A stretch of 64,000 nt of DNA from Ferruginibacter sp050611725 (GTDB taxonomy: Bacteria > Bacteroidota > Bacteroidia > Chitinophagales > Chitinophagaceae), in contig NZ_JBODJB010000001.1 in assembly GCF_050611725.1 (NCBI RefSeq), positions 1,302,001-1,366,000 of the forward strand, in the 5' to 3' direction. This document shows, in pieces, positions 7,972-17,633 of this stretch. Positions within the stretch are counted from its first letter, which is position 1; each line of letters opens with the position of its first letter. The position numbers and the translations under genes are program-made. Below the pieces are notes generated by a model. The model was not told where the DNA came from. It was given only the letters and a program-made list of their open reading frames with translations, and did no database searches.

Positions 7972-9387
7972 ATGGGACTTAATTTATTAACTATTTGCTA
8001 CCTCATCGGATCGATCACTTTTATCCTTGGTCTTAAAATGTTGTCTAATCCTGCTACAGCACGTAAAGGGAATTTAGTAGCTGCATTTGGTATGACCATC
8101 GCCATCATCGGTACGATCTTTTTGTATAAGAATGAAGCAGGAGAAAAATTAGGCAACTACCTGTGGATCTTCGCTGGTCTTGCAATTGGCGGTATTGTTG
8201 GTACATTGGCTGCAAAAAGAGTTAAGATGACGGCAATGCCTGAAATGGTGAGTCTTTTCAATGGTATGGGTGGTGCTTGTGCGGCATTGATATCAATTGT
8301 TGAGTTCAATCACTTATCACACGAAATAGCATCTACGGGTATCACAACAGGACATACAGGTAAAATATTGATCATCGTTTTGGGGTTATTGATCGGTAGT
8401 GTATCCTTTGCCGGTAGTATGGTTGCCTGGGGTAAATTAAATGGTAAAGTAAAAGATTTCAGTTTCGCCGGACAAGGTATTTTAAATATGTTATTCCTTG
8501 TAGTTGCATTAGCAGCGGGTGTTTATTTGATCTTCAATCCAACGCAATCAGTATTAGTATATGCAATTTTAGTGTTAGCATTATTATATGGTGTGTTATT
8601 TGTATTGCCAATTGGTGGTGCAGATATGCCGGTGGTAATTTCTTTATTAAACTCATTCACCGGTGTGGCTGCGGCTTTCGGCGGTTTCTTGTATGATAAT
8701 AAAGTAATGTTAACTGGTGGTATCCTGGTAGGTGCGGCTGGTACATTGTTGACGTTGTTGATGTGTAAAGCCATGAATCGTTCATTGGTAAATGTATTGG
8801 TTGGTTCATTCGGTGGTAACAAAGCCGGTGGCGCAGCAGGTTCTAAAGAACAAGGTCATGTCACTGAAATTACGTTAAGTGATAGTGCTGTTGTAATGAG
8901 CTATGCAAATAAGGTAATCATCGTTCCGGGTTATGGTTTAGCTGTAGCGCAGGCACAACATATTTGTCATGAGTTAGAAAAAATATTGACCGAAAAAGGA
9001 GTTGAAGTTACATACGCTATTCACCCGGTTGCTGGTCGTATGCCGGGCCACATGAATGTATTGTTAGCCGAAGCAGATGTTAGCTACGACAAATTAAAAG
9101 AAATGGAAGAAGTGAACGATGAGTTTAAAAATACGGACGTAGTGTTGGTATTAGGTGCAAACGACGTTGTAAATCCTGCTGCTAAAAACGATCCGGCTTC
9201 TCCAATATATGGTATGCCTATTTTAGAAGTTGAAAATGCAAAATCGGTTATCGTAAATAAACGTAGTATGAAGCCTGGTTATGCAGGTATTGAAAATGAT
9301 CTATTCTTCCAACCAAAAACAAAAATGTTATTTGGTGATGCGAAGAAGGTGCTGCAAGACTTGTGTGCAGAGATAAAATCGTTGTAA
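7972..9387 (+). CDS. pntB: NAD(P) transhydrogenase beta subunit
   Basis: A 471-residue subunit carrying most of the membrane domain II (about nine hydrophobic helices in residues 1-275) and the NADP(H)-binding domain III. KVIIVPGYGLAVAQAQH (about 313-329) is the domain III nucleotide motif. GANDVVNPAAKNDPASPIYG (about 399-418) and the lysine/arginine loop VNKRSMKPGYAGIENDLFF (about 431-449) match the NADP-binding elements of PntB. The window therefore encodes a complete enzyme. The strong hairpin after the stop ends the operon. Confidence 0.97.
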   Translation: MGLNLLTICYLIGSITFILGLKMLSNPATARKGNLVAAFGMTIAIIGTIFLYKNEAGEKLGNYLWIFAGLAIGGIVGTLAAKRVKMTAMPEMVSLFNGMGGACAALISIVEFNHLSHEIASTGITTGHTGKILIIVLGLLIGSVSFAGSMVAWGKLNGKVKDFSFAGQGILNMLFLVVALAAGVYLIFNPTQSVLVYAILVLALLYGVLFVLPIGGADMPVVISLLNSFTGVAAAFGGFLYDNKVMLTGGILVGAAGTLLTLLMCKAMNRSLVNVLVGSFGGNKAGGAAGSKEQGHVTEITLSDSAVVMSYANKVIIVPGYGLAVAQAQHICHELEKILTEKGVEVTYAIHPVAGRMPGHMNVLLAEADVSYDKLKEMEEVNDEFKNTDVVLVLGANDVVNPAAKNDPASPIYGMPILEVENAKSVIVNKRSMKPGYAGIENDLFFQPKTKMLFGDAKKVLQDLCAEIKSL

Positions 9388-9413
9388 AGACTTTTATAGA
9401 GAGATTATAATAA

Positions 9414-9455
9414 AACAAACAAATGCCGTCTTTTTTGGGTCGGCATTTGTTTGTT
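9414..9455. terminator. Terminator hairpin after pntB
   Basis: A 15-bp perfect inverted repeat, AACAAACAAATGCCG and its complement, encloses a 12-base loop. The T-rich 3' arm supplies the uridine tract. Confidence 0.8.
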
Positions 9456-9610
9456 ATGACCTTATTATTTTTCATTTGCAAATTATTAGTTACTGCTATT
9501 AAAAATTAATTTTTTATTAGAGCGATATTTTCAAGCTTTTTGCAACCCTAGTAACAATAAATAATTTACTTTTATTGAAATATTCATCCATAATAGAAAA
9601 CTAACTTTTC

Positions 9611-11488
9611 ATGAAAAAAACTTGTGTTTTAATTTTTGCTCTAATACTGAGCATGACTTCTTTTTGTCAAAAAACTACTCCTGAATTTTCAATTCCTGTA
9701 GGGAATTTTGTTATGCAGCCTAATTTCCTAAAACAATCTGATGTAGGAATTTTAGTTGTGTCAACACCTACTTCTCTTGTAGGTATTGACCCAAGAAAAA
9801 AAGAAAAGGCTTGGGAAACCAAAGAGGTTAAAGATATAAAAGAAGAGGAATTTAAAATAATAGAAGGCACACCATATATAATGGTAGAATTTCAAAAATT
9901 CGGTTCAATAGCAAAGAATAAGACAGTGGCTATTTTCAATAGCTTTACAGGTGCAATGGCTTATAATAGTCGTGATGAAGATATTAAAGTACGTAACACT
10001 CGTATTGTTCCTGAATTAAAAGGATTATTTATAGAGGGTGTAAAGGAAAGTCAGAATTTTATTGGCTTCCTCGATTTTGAATCTTCAACAGTTACATGGA
10101 CAAAATCTTTTGGTAAAGTCAAAACTGGTGGAATAGGTTTAGGAGCGTTAAAAAGAGCTATCAAATCTCATTTGGAAAGTATATTCAATGTTGAGCCGGT
10201 AACAGATGCATCAGGCAATTTTATTTTCAGTAATAAAGAAACGGTTTATTGTGTGAATGGCAAAACGGGTAACGAAGTATGGACAAAAGAATTTAAAGAC
10301 GATATTACTGATTTTATTTTAGCACCTGATGGAAAAGGATTATTTGTGGTATATGATGATAGAATGGAGAAGGTTGAATCATCAACTGGCACACCACTTT
10401 ATGAAGATCCAATTAAATTAGATGGAAAGGTAAATGGTTTCATGCCAATAGCAAATGGTGCAAATGTTGTTATGCATGATGAAGGGTTTAATATTTTAGA
10501 ACCCAATGGCAAGTTTCGTTGGAAAAAAGATGCGTCTGTCGGTAATATTAGTCAAGTATGGGAAGTGTCCGATGGTTATATTGCATTGGAACAAGATGAA
10601 AAAGGTGGAAAAGTATTTAAAGTAACATCTGAAGGGAAAAAGAAATGGGATGAAACGTTGAGCGATCCTATTTATACAGTGCAACCAATAGCAAGTGGGG
10701 TAATTTATATTACAAAAGAAAAAGCCAATATTTTAGGTTATGAAAAAGGGAAGGATGTTTGGAAAAAAGATATCAAAATAAAAGGCAATCCTTCTTTTGG
10801 TGCTGATGTTGCAAAAAAACTCGTTTATGTTTATAGTAATAAGTCGTTAAGTGCTTTTAATTTTAATGATGGATCTTATAAAGAAATTGTAGAGGAGATA
10901 AAGTTAAAAGACTATGATGATGATAAAGAATTAGCAACTATTGAATGTAGAGGAGATAACGTATTCATACAAAGTAATCAAAATGTTGCAATGGTAAAAG
11001 GAGACGGTACTGTGTTATACAATAAATTTTTTACCGAAGCTGGTATGTCAAAGGGGATGAGGGGATTAATGAAAGGATTGGGTGCAGTAGCTGAGGTTGC
11101 AGGGGCTGCTACAGTTCTAAACGGAGCAATGAAACCAGCAGATTGGAAAGTTACGGGTAGTCATGTTGATGCCGCAACAGGGGTACAAGTGTATGAAGTT
11201 ACAAGTAAACAAATGGCAGCAGGATCTGCTATAAATCAAGGTGGTAGTGAATTGTATGCATTTGCTCAAGCTAGATATTTTGCAACTCAGTCAACAAAAA
11301 ACACTGTGTATATTTTAAGCAAATGGGACGAAGGCACAGGCTTGGTAGTCTTAGATAAAGAAACTGGTAATGAATTGAAACGTATTGTGTTTAATGATAA
11401 AAAACCAAAGTACATTGTAGATGAAGCGGATTATAAAGTTTATGTTTTGGTTAATGACAAAGAAATTGCTTCATACAGTTTAAAATAG
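9611..11488 (+). CDS. Exported PQQ-like beta-propeller protein
   Basis: A 625-residue exported protein with signal peptide MKKTCVLIFALILSMTSFCQ. The body is a series of short beta-strand repeats of the type DGxGxxxVxxxDGKxxW: CVNGKTGNEVWTKEF, KVFKVTSEGKKKWDE, NILGYEKGKDVWKKD and VVLDKETGNELKR are spaced through residues about 210-600. This is the pattern of PQQ/quinoprotein-like propellers such as BamB. Family members can be enzymes or scaffolds, and no metal or PQQ-binding cysteine pair is visible, so a scaffold or binding role is more likely. A helix-prone alanine/glycine insert (GMRGLMKGLGAVAEVAGAATVL, about 482-503) interrupts the propeller. It is monocistronic with its own terminator. 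Confidence 0.75.
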   Translation: MKKTCVLIFALILSMTSFCQKTTPEFSIPVGNFVMQPNFLKQSDVGILVVSTPTSLVGIDPRKKEKAWETKEVKDIKEEEFKIIEGTPYIMVEFQKFGSIAKNKTVAIFNSFTGAMAYNSRDEDIKVRNTRIVPELKGLFIEGVKESQNFIGFLDFESSTVTWTKSFGKVKTGGIGLGALKRAIKSHLESIFNVEPVTDASGNFIFSNKETVYCVNGKTGNEVWTKEFKDDITDFILAPDGKGLFVVYDDRMEKVESSTGTPLYEDPIKLDGKVNGFMPIANGANVVMHDEGFNILEPNGKFRWKKDASVGNISQVWEVSDGYIALEQDEKGGKVFKVTSEGKKKWDETLSDPIYTVQPIASGVIYITKEKANILGYEKGKDVWKKDIKIKGNPSFGADVAKKLVYVYSNKSLSAFNFNDGSYKEIVEEIKLKDYDDDKELATIECRGDNVFIQSNQNVAMVKGDGTVLYNKFFTEAGMSKGMRGLMKGLGAVAEVAGAATVLNGAMKPADWKVTGSHVDAATGVQVYEVTSKQMAAGSAINQGGSELYAFAQARYFATQSTKNTVYILSKWDEGTGLVVLDKETGNELKRIVFNDKKPKYIVDEADYKVYVLVNDKEIASYSLK

Positions 11489-11504
11489 TCTATACAATAA
11501 AATG

Positions 11505-11540
11505 TTCCCCTCTATCTGTAAAGATTGAGGGGAATTTTAT
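11505..11540 (+). terminator. Terminator after the beta-propeller gene
   Basis: Stem TTCCCCTC / GAGGGGAA with a 14-base loop, followed by TTTTATT. Confidence 0.75.
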
Positions 11541-11570
11541 TGGTACTAAAAAAACTGCAACTTACTTTTG
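11540..11570 (+). promoter_or_regulatory. Promoter of the Dabb gene
   Basis: TTG at 11540-11542, a 20-base spacer and TACTTTTG at 11563-11570 match the Bacteroidota -33/-7 promoter consensus. The predicted start of transcription is about 35-40 bases before the ATG at 11614. The -33 element overlaps the end of the preceding terminator. Confidence 0.7.
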
Positions 11571-11613
11571 CACCCAAACTTATTACTTTAAACTTATAAG
11601 CCATTCCTCACAA

Positions 11614-11913
11614 ATGCTTACACACCACGTCCTCTTCTGGCTAAAACCCGAAACCACAGAACAACAAAAGGCCGATTTCAAAAAAGGATTGGAATCACTC
11701 AAAGGAGTCGAAACAATTCAATCGATATATGTTGGTACACCTGTACCGGAAATAAATCGTCCGGTGGTAGATACAACTTATACATTTTCTCTTGTATTAG
11801 TATTCAATGATATTGCAGGTCATGATGTATATCAAACACACCCCGTACACAAAGCATTTCTGGATAATTTCAGAGTTTTCTTCGAAAAGGTAATTATTTA
11901 TGATGCAGCATAA
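11614..11913 (+). CDS. Dabb-family (stress-responsive alpha/beta-barrel) protein
   Basis: A compact 99-residue protein of the dimeric alpha/beta-barrel (Dabb) family. It starts LTHHVLFWLKPETTEQQKADF, has the middle strand YTFSLVLVFNDIAGHDVYQTHPVHKAF (about 56-82) with the conserved HPxH, and ends in the DNFRVFFEKVIIYDA strand. Family members include plant stress proteins and small enzymes such as polyketide cyclases, but most bacterial copies have no defined substrate. It has its own promoter and is not obviously linked to the efflux operon that follows. Confidence 0.88.
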   Translation: MLTHHVLFWLKPETTEQQKADFKKGLESLKGVETIQSIYVGTPVPEINRPVVDTTYTFSLVLVFNDIAGHDVYQTHPVHKAFLDNFRVFFEKVIIYDAA

Positions 11914-11992
11914 TATTTGTTAGCTGTCTGAAGGCTAGAAACCGTCTTGGCACCCGAACTCTTGAATAATCAGTTATCTTACCTTTCATCTA

Positions 11993-12019
11993 ATGTTTGA
12001 ACATTTAAATGTCAAACAT
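11993..12019. promoter_or_regulatory. Imperfect palindrome, possible operator of the efflux operon
   Basis: ATGTTTGAACATTT followed by AAATGTCAAACAT forms an inverted repeat with one extra base in the left arm, centred on TTTAAA. It lies 49 bases upstream of the chosen start of the adaptor gene. This is the size and position expected for a TetR- or MarR-type operator controlling an efflux operon, but no regulator gene is adjacent. Confidence 0.45.
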
Positions 12020-12067
12020 GGTTACATTTGTGATAGCAATATTTTATCAGCCCTCTATCACAAATCG

Positions 12068-13123
12068 ATGCATAACAAAACACTTCTCATCTTCTTCTGT
12101 TTTTTTGCAGCTGCCTGCGGTAGCAAAAAAACAGATGCCGCAAAGCAGGGTGCTGCACCACAGGTCACAGCTGTAGATGTGGTAGTTGCAGGAACGCAAC
12201 AGCTAAATAATATTGTTGAGGCCAATGGTACTGTTGTGGCCAATGAAAGTTTGGAGGTACATCCTGAAGTAAGTGGCCGACTGACTTATTTAAACATACC
12301 CGATGGCGCTTCAGTAGGAGCAGGAACTATTCTTGCAAAGATCAATGATGCTGATCTGCAGGCACAGCTCTCCAAGAGTAATGTTCAGTTATCATTAGCA
12401 CAAAAAACAGAAGAACGTTTACGCAAGCTATTAGCCGTTAATGGAATTAATCAAGCCGATTATGATGCAGCTTTAAATAATGTAAATAATATTAAAGCCG
12501 ATATTCAATTGCTAAAAGCTCAAATTGATAAAACTGTTATCAGGGCGCCATTTGCAGCTGCGCTAGGCTTAAGAATGGTCAGTCCCGGGGCATATGTTAC
12601 ACCACAAACAACAATTGCTACTTTGCAACAGGTAAATAAATTAAAAGTTGATTTTACCATTCCCGAAGTATATATCGGCCTTGTTAAAAAAGGAGCAATC
12701 GTAAATATCATCACTACAAATAATCCGATTAAAAGCACCGCAGTTATCGTTGCAACAGAATCGGAGATCAATACATCTACAAGAAATTTAAAAGTACGGG
12801 CTGTTATTAACGGGAATGATATTTTACCGGGTGCTTTTGTAAAAGTATTGATCGAAGGTGGCGGTATGGCAAATCGAATTGTTGTTCCAACCAATGCAAT
12901 TATTCCTGATGCTACATCGAAGAAATTAATTGTTGTAAAAGAGGGCAAGGGAAAATTTGTAAATGTAGAGACCGGCTTACGTACCTCAAGTGGTGTAGAA
13001 ATTCAAAGTGGTATAAGCGTTGGAGATACAGTTGTAGTAACAGGTGTGCTGTTTGTTAAACCCAATGCTCCTGTAAAAGTAAAGAGTGTAAAAAGTTTAG
13101 AAGAGTTAACAAAAGAACAATGA
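12068..13123 (+). CDS. RND efflux periplasmic adaptor (membrane fusion lipoprotein)
   Basis: The HlyD/AcrA-type adaptor that links an inner-membrane RND pump to a TolC-like channel. The frame is open from 11993, but the ATG at 12068 gives a lipoprotein signal peptide MHNKTLLIFFCFFAAACGSK with lipobox AAAC (Cys17), so I chose it (351 residues). The biotinyl/lipoyl-like half motifs are VHPEVSGRLTYLNIPDGASVGAGTILAKI (about 62-90) and DKTVIRAPFAAALGLRMVSPGAYV (about 153-176). An alpha-hairpin between them is rich in Q, L and N. The C-terminal beta-barrel ends DTVVVTGVLFVKPNAPVKV. It is first in the operon adaptor-pump-channel. Confidence 0.95.
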   Translation: MHNKTLLIFFCFFAAACGSKKTDAAKQGAAPQVTAVDVVVAGTQQLNNIVEANGTVVANESLEVHPEVSGRLTYLNIPDGASVGAGTILAKINDADLQAQLSKSNVQLSLAQKTEERLRKLLAVNGINQADYDAALNNVNNIKADIQLLKAQIDKTVIRAPFAAALGLRMVSPGAYVTPQTTIATLQQVNKLKVDFTIPEVYIGLVKKGAIVNIITTNNPIKSTAVIVATESEINTSTRNLKVRAVINGNDILPGAFVKVLIEGGGMANRIVVPTNAIIPDATSKKLIVVKEGKGKFVNVETGLRTSSGVEIQSGISVGDTVVVTGVLFVKPNAPVKVKSVKSLEELTKEQ

Positions 13124-13125
13124 TA

Positions 13126-13209
13126 GGAACACGGATGACACGGATTTTGACTGATTTACACTGATAAAAATCCGTGCATATCATTACTGATCCGTGTCAT
13201 CCGTGTTCC
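13126..13209. repeat. Perfect 20-bp inverted repeat between adaptor and pump genes
   Basis: GGAACACGGATGACACGGAT (13126-13145) is repeated exactly in reverse complement at 13190-13209, enclosing 44 bases that contain another partial copy (AATCCGTG). It fills nearly all of the adaptor-pump gap. GTG codons inside the right arm are in frame with the pump gene but are not credible starts. Confidence 0.95.
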
Positions 13210-13226
13210 AGTCCAATATATCAAGA

Positions 13227-16200
13227 ATGAATATTTCAGAATTATCTCTCAAGCGTCCCATACTGGCTACAGTGCTGAACATTTTAATTGTTCTCTTCGG
13301 CATTGTGGGCTATACTTTTTTGGCAGTGAGAGATTATCCTGCCATCGATCCTCCAACCATTAACGTTAGAACCGCTTATGCCGGTGCCAATGCAGATATT
13401 ATCGAAAGTCAAATAACCGAACCTTTGGAAAAAGTGATCAATGGTATTCCGGGTATTCGTTCTATCAATTCTTCCAGTTCAGTTGGACAAAGCAATATAA
13501 CAGTAGAATTTAATGTAGGCGAAAACTTGGAAGCTTCGGCTAATGATGTACGTGATAAAGTTGGTCAAGCTGTTCGTAACCTTCCTCAGGATATAGATGC
13601 TCCACCGGTAGTAACCAAAAGCGATGCAAACAGCGACTTCATAATTTTAATAGGTGTACAGAGTCGTAGTAAGAGTTTAATGCAGTTAAGCGATTATGCT
13701 GAAAATGTGTTACAAGAAAAATTGCAAACCATTCCTGAAGTAAGCGCCGTAAATATATTAGGTCAGAAAAAACCTTCCATGCGTATCTGGATCAATCCGG
13801 ATAAAATGAATGCATACAATATTTCTTTTAGCGATATCAGAACATCATTGGACAAAGAAAATGTTGAGATCCCTTCCGGAAAATTATATGGTAATACTAC
13901 GGAATTAACCATCAAAGCCTTGGGTAAACTGGTTACTGAAGATGATTTTAATAATTTAATATTGAGGGAAGATGCTAATGGCATCATTCTTTTAAAAGAT
14001 GTAGCAAAAGTAGAAATTGGCCCGGAAAACTATGAGTTCAGTTGGAGGTTGAATGGCTTAAATGCAGTAGGGTTGTCTATTACACCACAACCGGGTGCAA
14101 ACTATATCAGAATAGCTGATGAATTTTACAAACGTCTTGATGAAATTAAAAGAACACAAAAAGGAGATTTTGAATTAACTACTTTGATCGACAATACGCA
14201 GAACGTACGTAAAAGTATACACGAAGTTGCTGAAACCTTGTTGATCTCTTTTAGTCTGGTAGTGCTGGTGATCTTCTTTTTCTTCCGAAATATTTTAATT
14301 GCTATCAGGCCCTTAATAGATATTCCAATCTCTTTGGTCGCCACTTTCTTTATCATGTACATCTGTGGTTTTAGTATCAATATATTGACCTTGCTGGCAA
14401 TTGTGCTGGCAACAGGGTTAGTGGTAGATGATGGTATTGTAGTTACAGAAAATATTTTTAGAAAATTGGAGCAGGGCCTGCCGATACGTAAAGCTGCACT
14501 GGAAGGAAGTAAGGAGATCTTCTTTGCTGTCATTTCTACATCCATAACATTGGCAGTTGTATTTCTCCCGGTGATCTTCCTGCAGGGTTTTGTTGGTAGC
14601 TTGTTTAGAGAATTTGGGATTGTTGTAGCAGCGGCTGTATTAATTTCCGCATTCGTATCACTAACAATTACGCCAGTACTAAATGTTGTGCTGAATAGAA
14701 AAGACAGCGGACATGGAAAGTTCTATGAAAAAACAGAACCTTTCTTTAAAGGCATGGAAAACGGCTACCGAAGGTTATTGAACGGATTTTTAAAAGTGCG
14801 TTGGATTGCCTGGATGATCGTTATTATTTGCGGCGGCATGTTGTATTATTTCATGAATGATCTGCAAAGTGAATTGGCTCCGATGGAAGATAAAAGCACC
14901 ATTCGTTTTCAGTTAACCGGTCCGGAAGGAGCCAGTTACGACTACATGGTAAATGTTGCTGATAAAATGATTGGTTACTTAGGCGATTCTATTCCTGAAA
15001 AAGATTTTGTGTTTGCAGCAGTGCCGGGTTTTGGTGGTAATGGTGGTGTGAACACAAGTACAGCCAGAATAAAATTTATTGATCCTGAATTAAGAGAACG
15101 AAGCCAGGCTGATATTGCAAAAGATCTTTCAAAAAAATTAGGACGGTTTAATCAGGTAAGAATTGCAGCGGTTCAGGAACAAACAATTTCTGTAGGGCTT
15201 GGTTCGAGGGGGGCATTGCCGGTGCAATTTATTTTGCAGAATTTAGACTTTGAAAAATTAAAATCTGTTATTCCTAAGTTTTTAGAAGAAGCAAGAAAAG
15301 ACAAAACCTTTCAATCGCAAACTGTTGATGTAAATCTGAAATTCAATAAACCGGAACTACAATTAACGATCGATCGATTAAAAGCAAAAGATCTTGGTCT
15401 TAGCATCAGTGATGTTGCCGATGTTGTGCAAAGTGCATTCAGCGGCAGACGACTTGCTTATTTTCTCATGAACGGAAAACAATATCAGGTAATTTCTCAG
15501 GTAGAATATAAAGACAGACAAGCACCGAAAGATATTTCGAATTTATATGTACGTAATAGTCGTGGCGAAAATATTCCTTTAACGGCTGTAGTAAAAATGC
15601 AGGAAAGTTCTAATCCGCCAACATTATACCATTTCAATCGTTTTAAAGCGGCTACCATACAAGCCGCACTGGCAGAGGGTAAAACAATTGGTGACGGTGT
15701 AGAAGCTATGCAGGCGATTGCTCAAAAAGTGTTGGACGAATCTTTTCAAACCGCACTCAACGGGCCTTCAAGAGATTATGCAGAAAGCAGCAGTAACACA
15801 AACTTTGCGTTTATGTTGGCATTGGTTTTGATCTATCTTGTACTGGCTGCACAATTTGAAAGTTTCAGAGATCCTTTTACAATTATGGTTACAGTGCCGT
15901 TAGCCTTGGCGGGGGCATTGTTAAGCTTATGGATATTCGGACAAACGATCAATATTTTTTCGCAGATAGGAATGATCATGTTAATAGGACTTGTAACAAA
16001 GAATGGAATTTTAATTGTTGAATTTGCCAATCAAAAAAGAGAGATCGGGCTGAATAAAAAACAGGCAGTATTGGAAGCAGCTCAACAAAGGCTACGTCCA
16101 ATATTGATGACCAGCCTTGCTACTGCGTTAGGAGCTTTGCCCATTGCTCTAAGTTTAGGTGCTGCAAGTACAAGCCGTGTGCCCTTAGGTATTGTTATTG

Positions 16201-16307
16201 TAGGTGGAATTCTTTTTTCATTGATACTAACTTTGTTTGTGATACCTGCTGTATATACCTATATCAGTGGTAAGCATGAACCTAAGAAAGTATCGGTAAC
16301 GGATTAA
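13227..16307 (+). CDS. RND multidrug efflux transporter (AcrB/MdtB-like)
   Basis: A 1026-residue inner-membrane proton-driven pump of the HAE-1 family. The start at 13227 (MNISELSLKRPILATVLNILIVLFG) matches family N termini, and the upstream in-frame GTG codons lie in the inverted repeat. The proton-relay helix 4 reads IVLATGLVVDDGIVVTENIF (AcrB D407/D408 equivalents), and helix 10-11 contains GLVTKNGILIVEFANQKR. The periplasmic porter and docking domains (about residues 30-330 and 560-860) are complete. ESQITEPLEKVINGIPGI is typical of the first porter subdomain. The gap to the adaptor holds a strong inverted repeat and the TolC gene follows after 9 bases. Substrate is not predictable by eye. 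Confidence 0.97.
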   Translation: MNISELSLKRPILATVLNILIVLFGIVGYTFLAVRDYPAIDPPTINVRTAYAGANADIIESQITEPLEKVINGIPGIRSINSSSSVGQSNITVEFNVGENLEASANDVRDKVGQAVRNLPQDIDAPPVVTKSDANSDFIILIGVQSRSKSLMQLSDYAENVLQEKLQTIPEVSAVNILGQKKPSMRIWINPDKMNAYNISFSDIRTSLDKENVEIPSGKLYGNTTELTIKALGKLVTEDDFNNLILREDANGIILLKDVAKVEIGPENYEFSWRLNGLNAVGLSITPQPGANYIRIADEFYKRLDEIKRTQKGDFELTTLIDNTQNVRKSIHEVAETLLISFSLVVLVIFFFFRNILIAIRPLIDIPISLVATFFIMYICGFSINILTLLAIVLATGLVVDDGIVVTENIFRKLEQGLPIRKAALEGSKEIFFAVISTSITLAVVFLPVIFLQGFVGSLFREFGIVVAAAVLISAFVSLTITPVLNVVLNRKDSGHGKFYEKTEPFFKGMENGYRRLLNGFLKVRWIAWMIVIICGGMLYYFMNDLQSELAPMEDKSTIRFQLTGPEGASYDYMVNVADKMIGYLGDSIPEKDFVFAAVPGFGGNGGVNTSTARIKFIDPELRERSQADIAKDLSKKLGRFNQVRIAAVQEQTISVGLGSRGALPVQFILQNLDFEKLKSVIPKFLEEARKDKTFQSQTVDVNLKFNKPELQLTIDRLKAKDLGLSISDVADVVQSAFSGRRLAYFLMNGKQYQVISQVEYKDRQAPKDISNLYVRNSRGENIPLTAVVKMQESSNPPTLYHFNRFKAATIQAALAEGKTIGDGVEAMQAIAQKVLDESFQTALNGPSRDYAESSSNTNFAFMLALVLIYLVLAAQFESFRDPFTIMVTVPLALAGALLSLWIFGQTINIFSQIGMIMLIGLVTKNGILIVEFANQKREIGLNKKQAVLEAAQQRLRPILMTSLATALGALPIALSLGAASTSRVPLGIVIVGGILFSLILTLFVIPAVYTYISGKHEPKKVSVTD

Positions 16308-16316
16308 TCAAAATAC

Positions 16317-17609
16317 ATGAAGCGTTTATTCATTATACTCTCGATATTTTTTGTTGCAAATGCAAATGCACAACAACTTACTTTGCTGGATGCTGTCAAC
16401 ATTGCACTTAAAAATAATTTTGATATTCAGATAGCAAAAAATATCGTTGAAATTAATACTATCAATAATAATATCGGTGTTGCCGGTGGATTACCTACTG
16501 TAACTGCCACAGCAACCGATCAGGAAAGTATCGTAAATATTAATCAGAAACTTAATACGGGAACGGAGATAAGCAGAACAGGGGCGGCCTCCAACGCACT
16601 CAATGCAAACATTACGGGAACTATGTTGTTGTTTAATGGATATAGAGTTGTTGCAACAAAGAAAAGACTGGAAGAATTGCAAAAACAAAGTGAACAACAA
16701 CTGAATACTCAAATACAAAATATCATTGCCGATGTAATGCTCAAATATTATGATGTTGTAAGGCAGCAGAGTTATATGAAAACATTGCAACAAAGCATTG
16801 ATCTTTCTAACAAGCAATTAGAGTTAGTACAAACAAAAAAAGGAGTAGGGCTTGCTAATAATGCAGATATATTTCAATCGCAAATAGATCTGAATACAAG
16901 AATGCAAGATATGCAAACGCAGCAATTGATTGTGGCGCAAACAAAAACCGACCTGCTAAATTTATTAAATGTACGCCCCGATTCTGCGATTAATATAAGT
17001 GATACGATCATTATTGACACAACCATTCAGTTGACAGCTATTACTAACAGTATTATTGCAAATCCTCAAATAATTTCTTTAGATCATCAAATAAAGATCA
17101 ATGAGTTGATCGAAAAAGAAACTGCTGCTTTAAAAAAGCCTTCTTTAAGAGCTAATACAGGTTTGAATTTCGGAAGAAACCAAAGTGCTGCAGGCCAGTT
17201 ATTGTTGAATCAATCTTATGGTCCATTTGTTGGTTTAAGTCTATCCGTACCGATCTACAACGGCGGAGCTGTTAAACGTCAGCAACAAACAGCAAGCATC
17301 AATACAAAAAATGCAAAGCTTCAAAAGGAAAATCTTTTGTTAGATTATCAAACCTCGGTTACTAAAACCTATCAATCTTATACAAACAGCATCGAGCAAT
17401 TAAAAACACAACAAAATACGTATCAGCTTTCGCAACAATTGGTAGGCCTTTCTTTAGAGCGTTTTCAATTAGCTTCGGCTACTATCATTGAAGTACGTGA
17501 AGCGCAAAAAAGTTTTGAAGATGCCGGTTTCAGATTGGTGAGTTTGAGCTACGCTGCAAAGGTTGCAGAAGTTGAATTAAAAAGAGTAAGTAATACACTT
17601 AGCTTTTAA
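16317..17609 (+). CDS. TolC-like outer-membrane efflux channel
   Basis: A 430-residue outer-membrane channel protein with signal peptide MKRLFIILSIFFVANANAQ. Two similar helical halves are visible: LTLLDAVNIALKNNFDIQIAKN opens the first and SLDHQIKINELIEKETAALKKPSLRANTGLNFGRN the second. Long Q/N-rich coiled-coil helices (about 115-200 and 325-400) and the GPFVGLSLSVPIYNGG strand (about 301-316) are diagnostic of the OEP family. It is the third gene of the tripartite operon, so it very likely forms the exit duct for the upstream pump. Confidence 0.95.
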   Translation: MKRLFIILSIFFVANANAQQLTLLDAVNIALKNNFDIQIAKNIVEINTINNNIGVAGGLPTVTATATDQESIVNINQKLNTGTEISRTGAASNALNANITGTMLLFNGYRVVATKKRLEELQKQSEQQLNTQIQNIIADVMLKYYDVVRQQSYMKTLQQSIDLSNKQLELVQTKKGVGLANNADIFQSQIDLNTRMQDMQTQQLIVAQTKTDLLNLLNVRPDSAINISDTIIIDTTIQLTAITNSIIANPQIISLDHQIKINELIEKETAALKKPSLRANTGLNFGRNQSAAGQLLLNQSYGPFVGLSLSVPIYNGGAVKRQQQTASINTKNAKLQKENLLLDYQTSVTKTYQSYTNSIEQLKTQQNTYQLSQQLVGLSLERFQLASATIIEVREAQKSFEDAGFRLVSLSYAAKVAEVELKRVSNTLSF

Positions 17610-17633
17610 CTTCGTGTAATAATTTATAATACA

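Noticed and set aside
11993..12067. A longer start for the efflux adaptor at 11993
   Set aside because: The added 25 residues would precede the lipoprotein signal peptide and come from the putative operator palindrome, so the ATG at 12068 is the better start.
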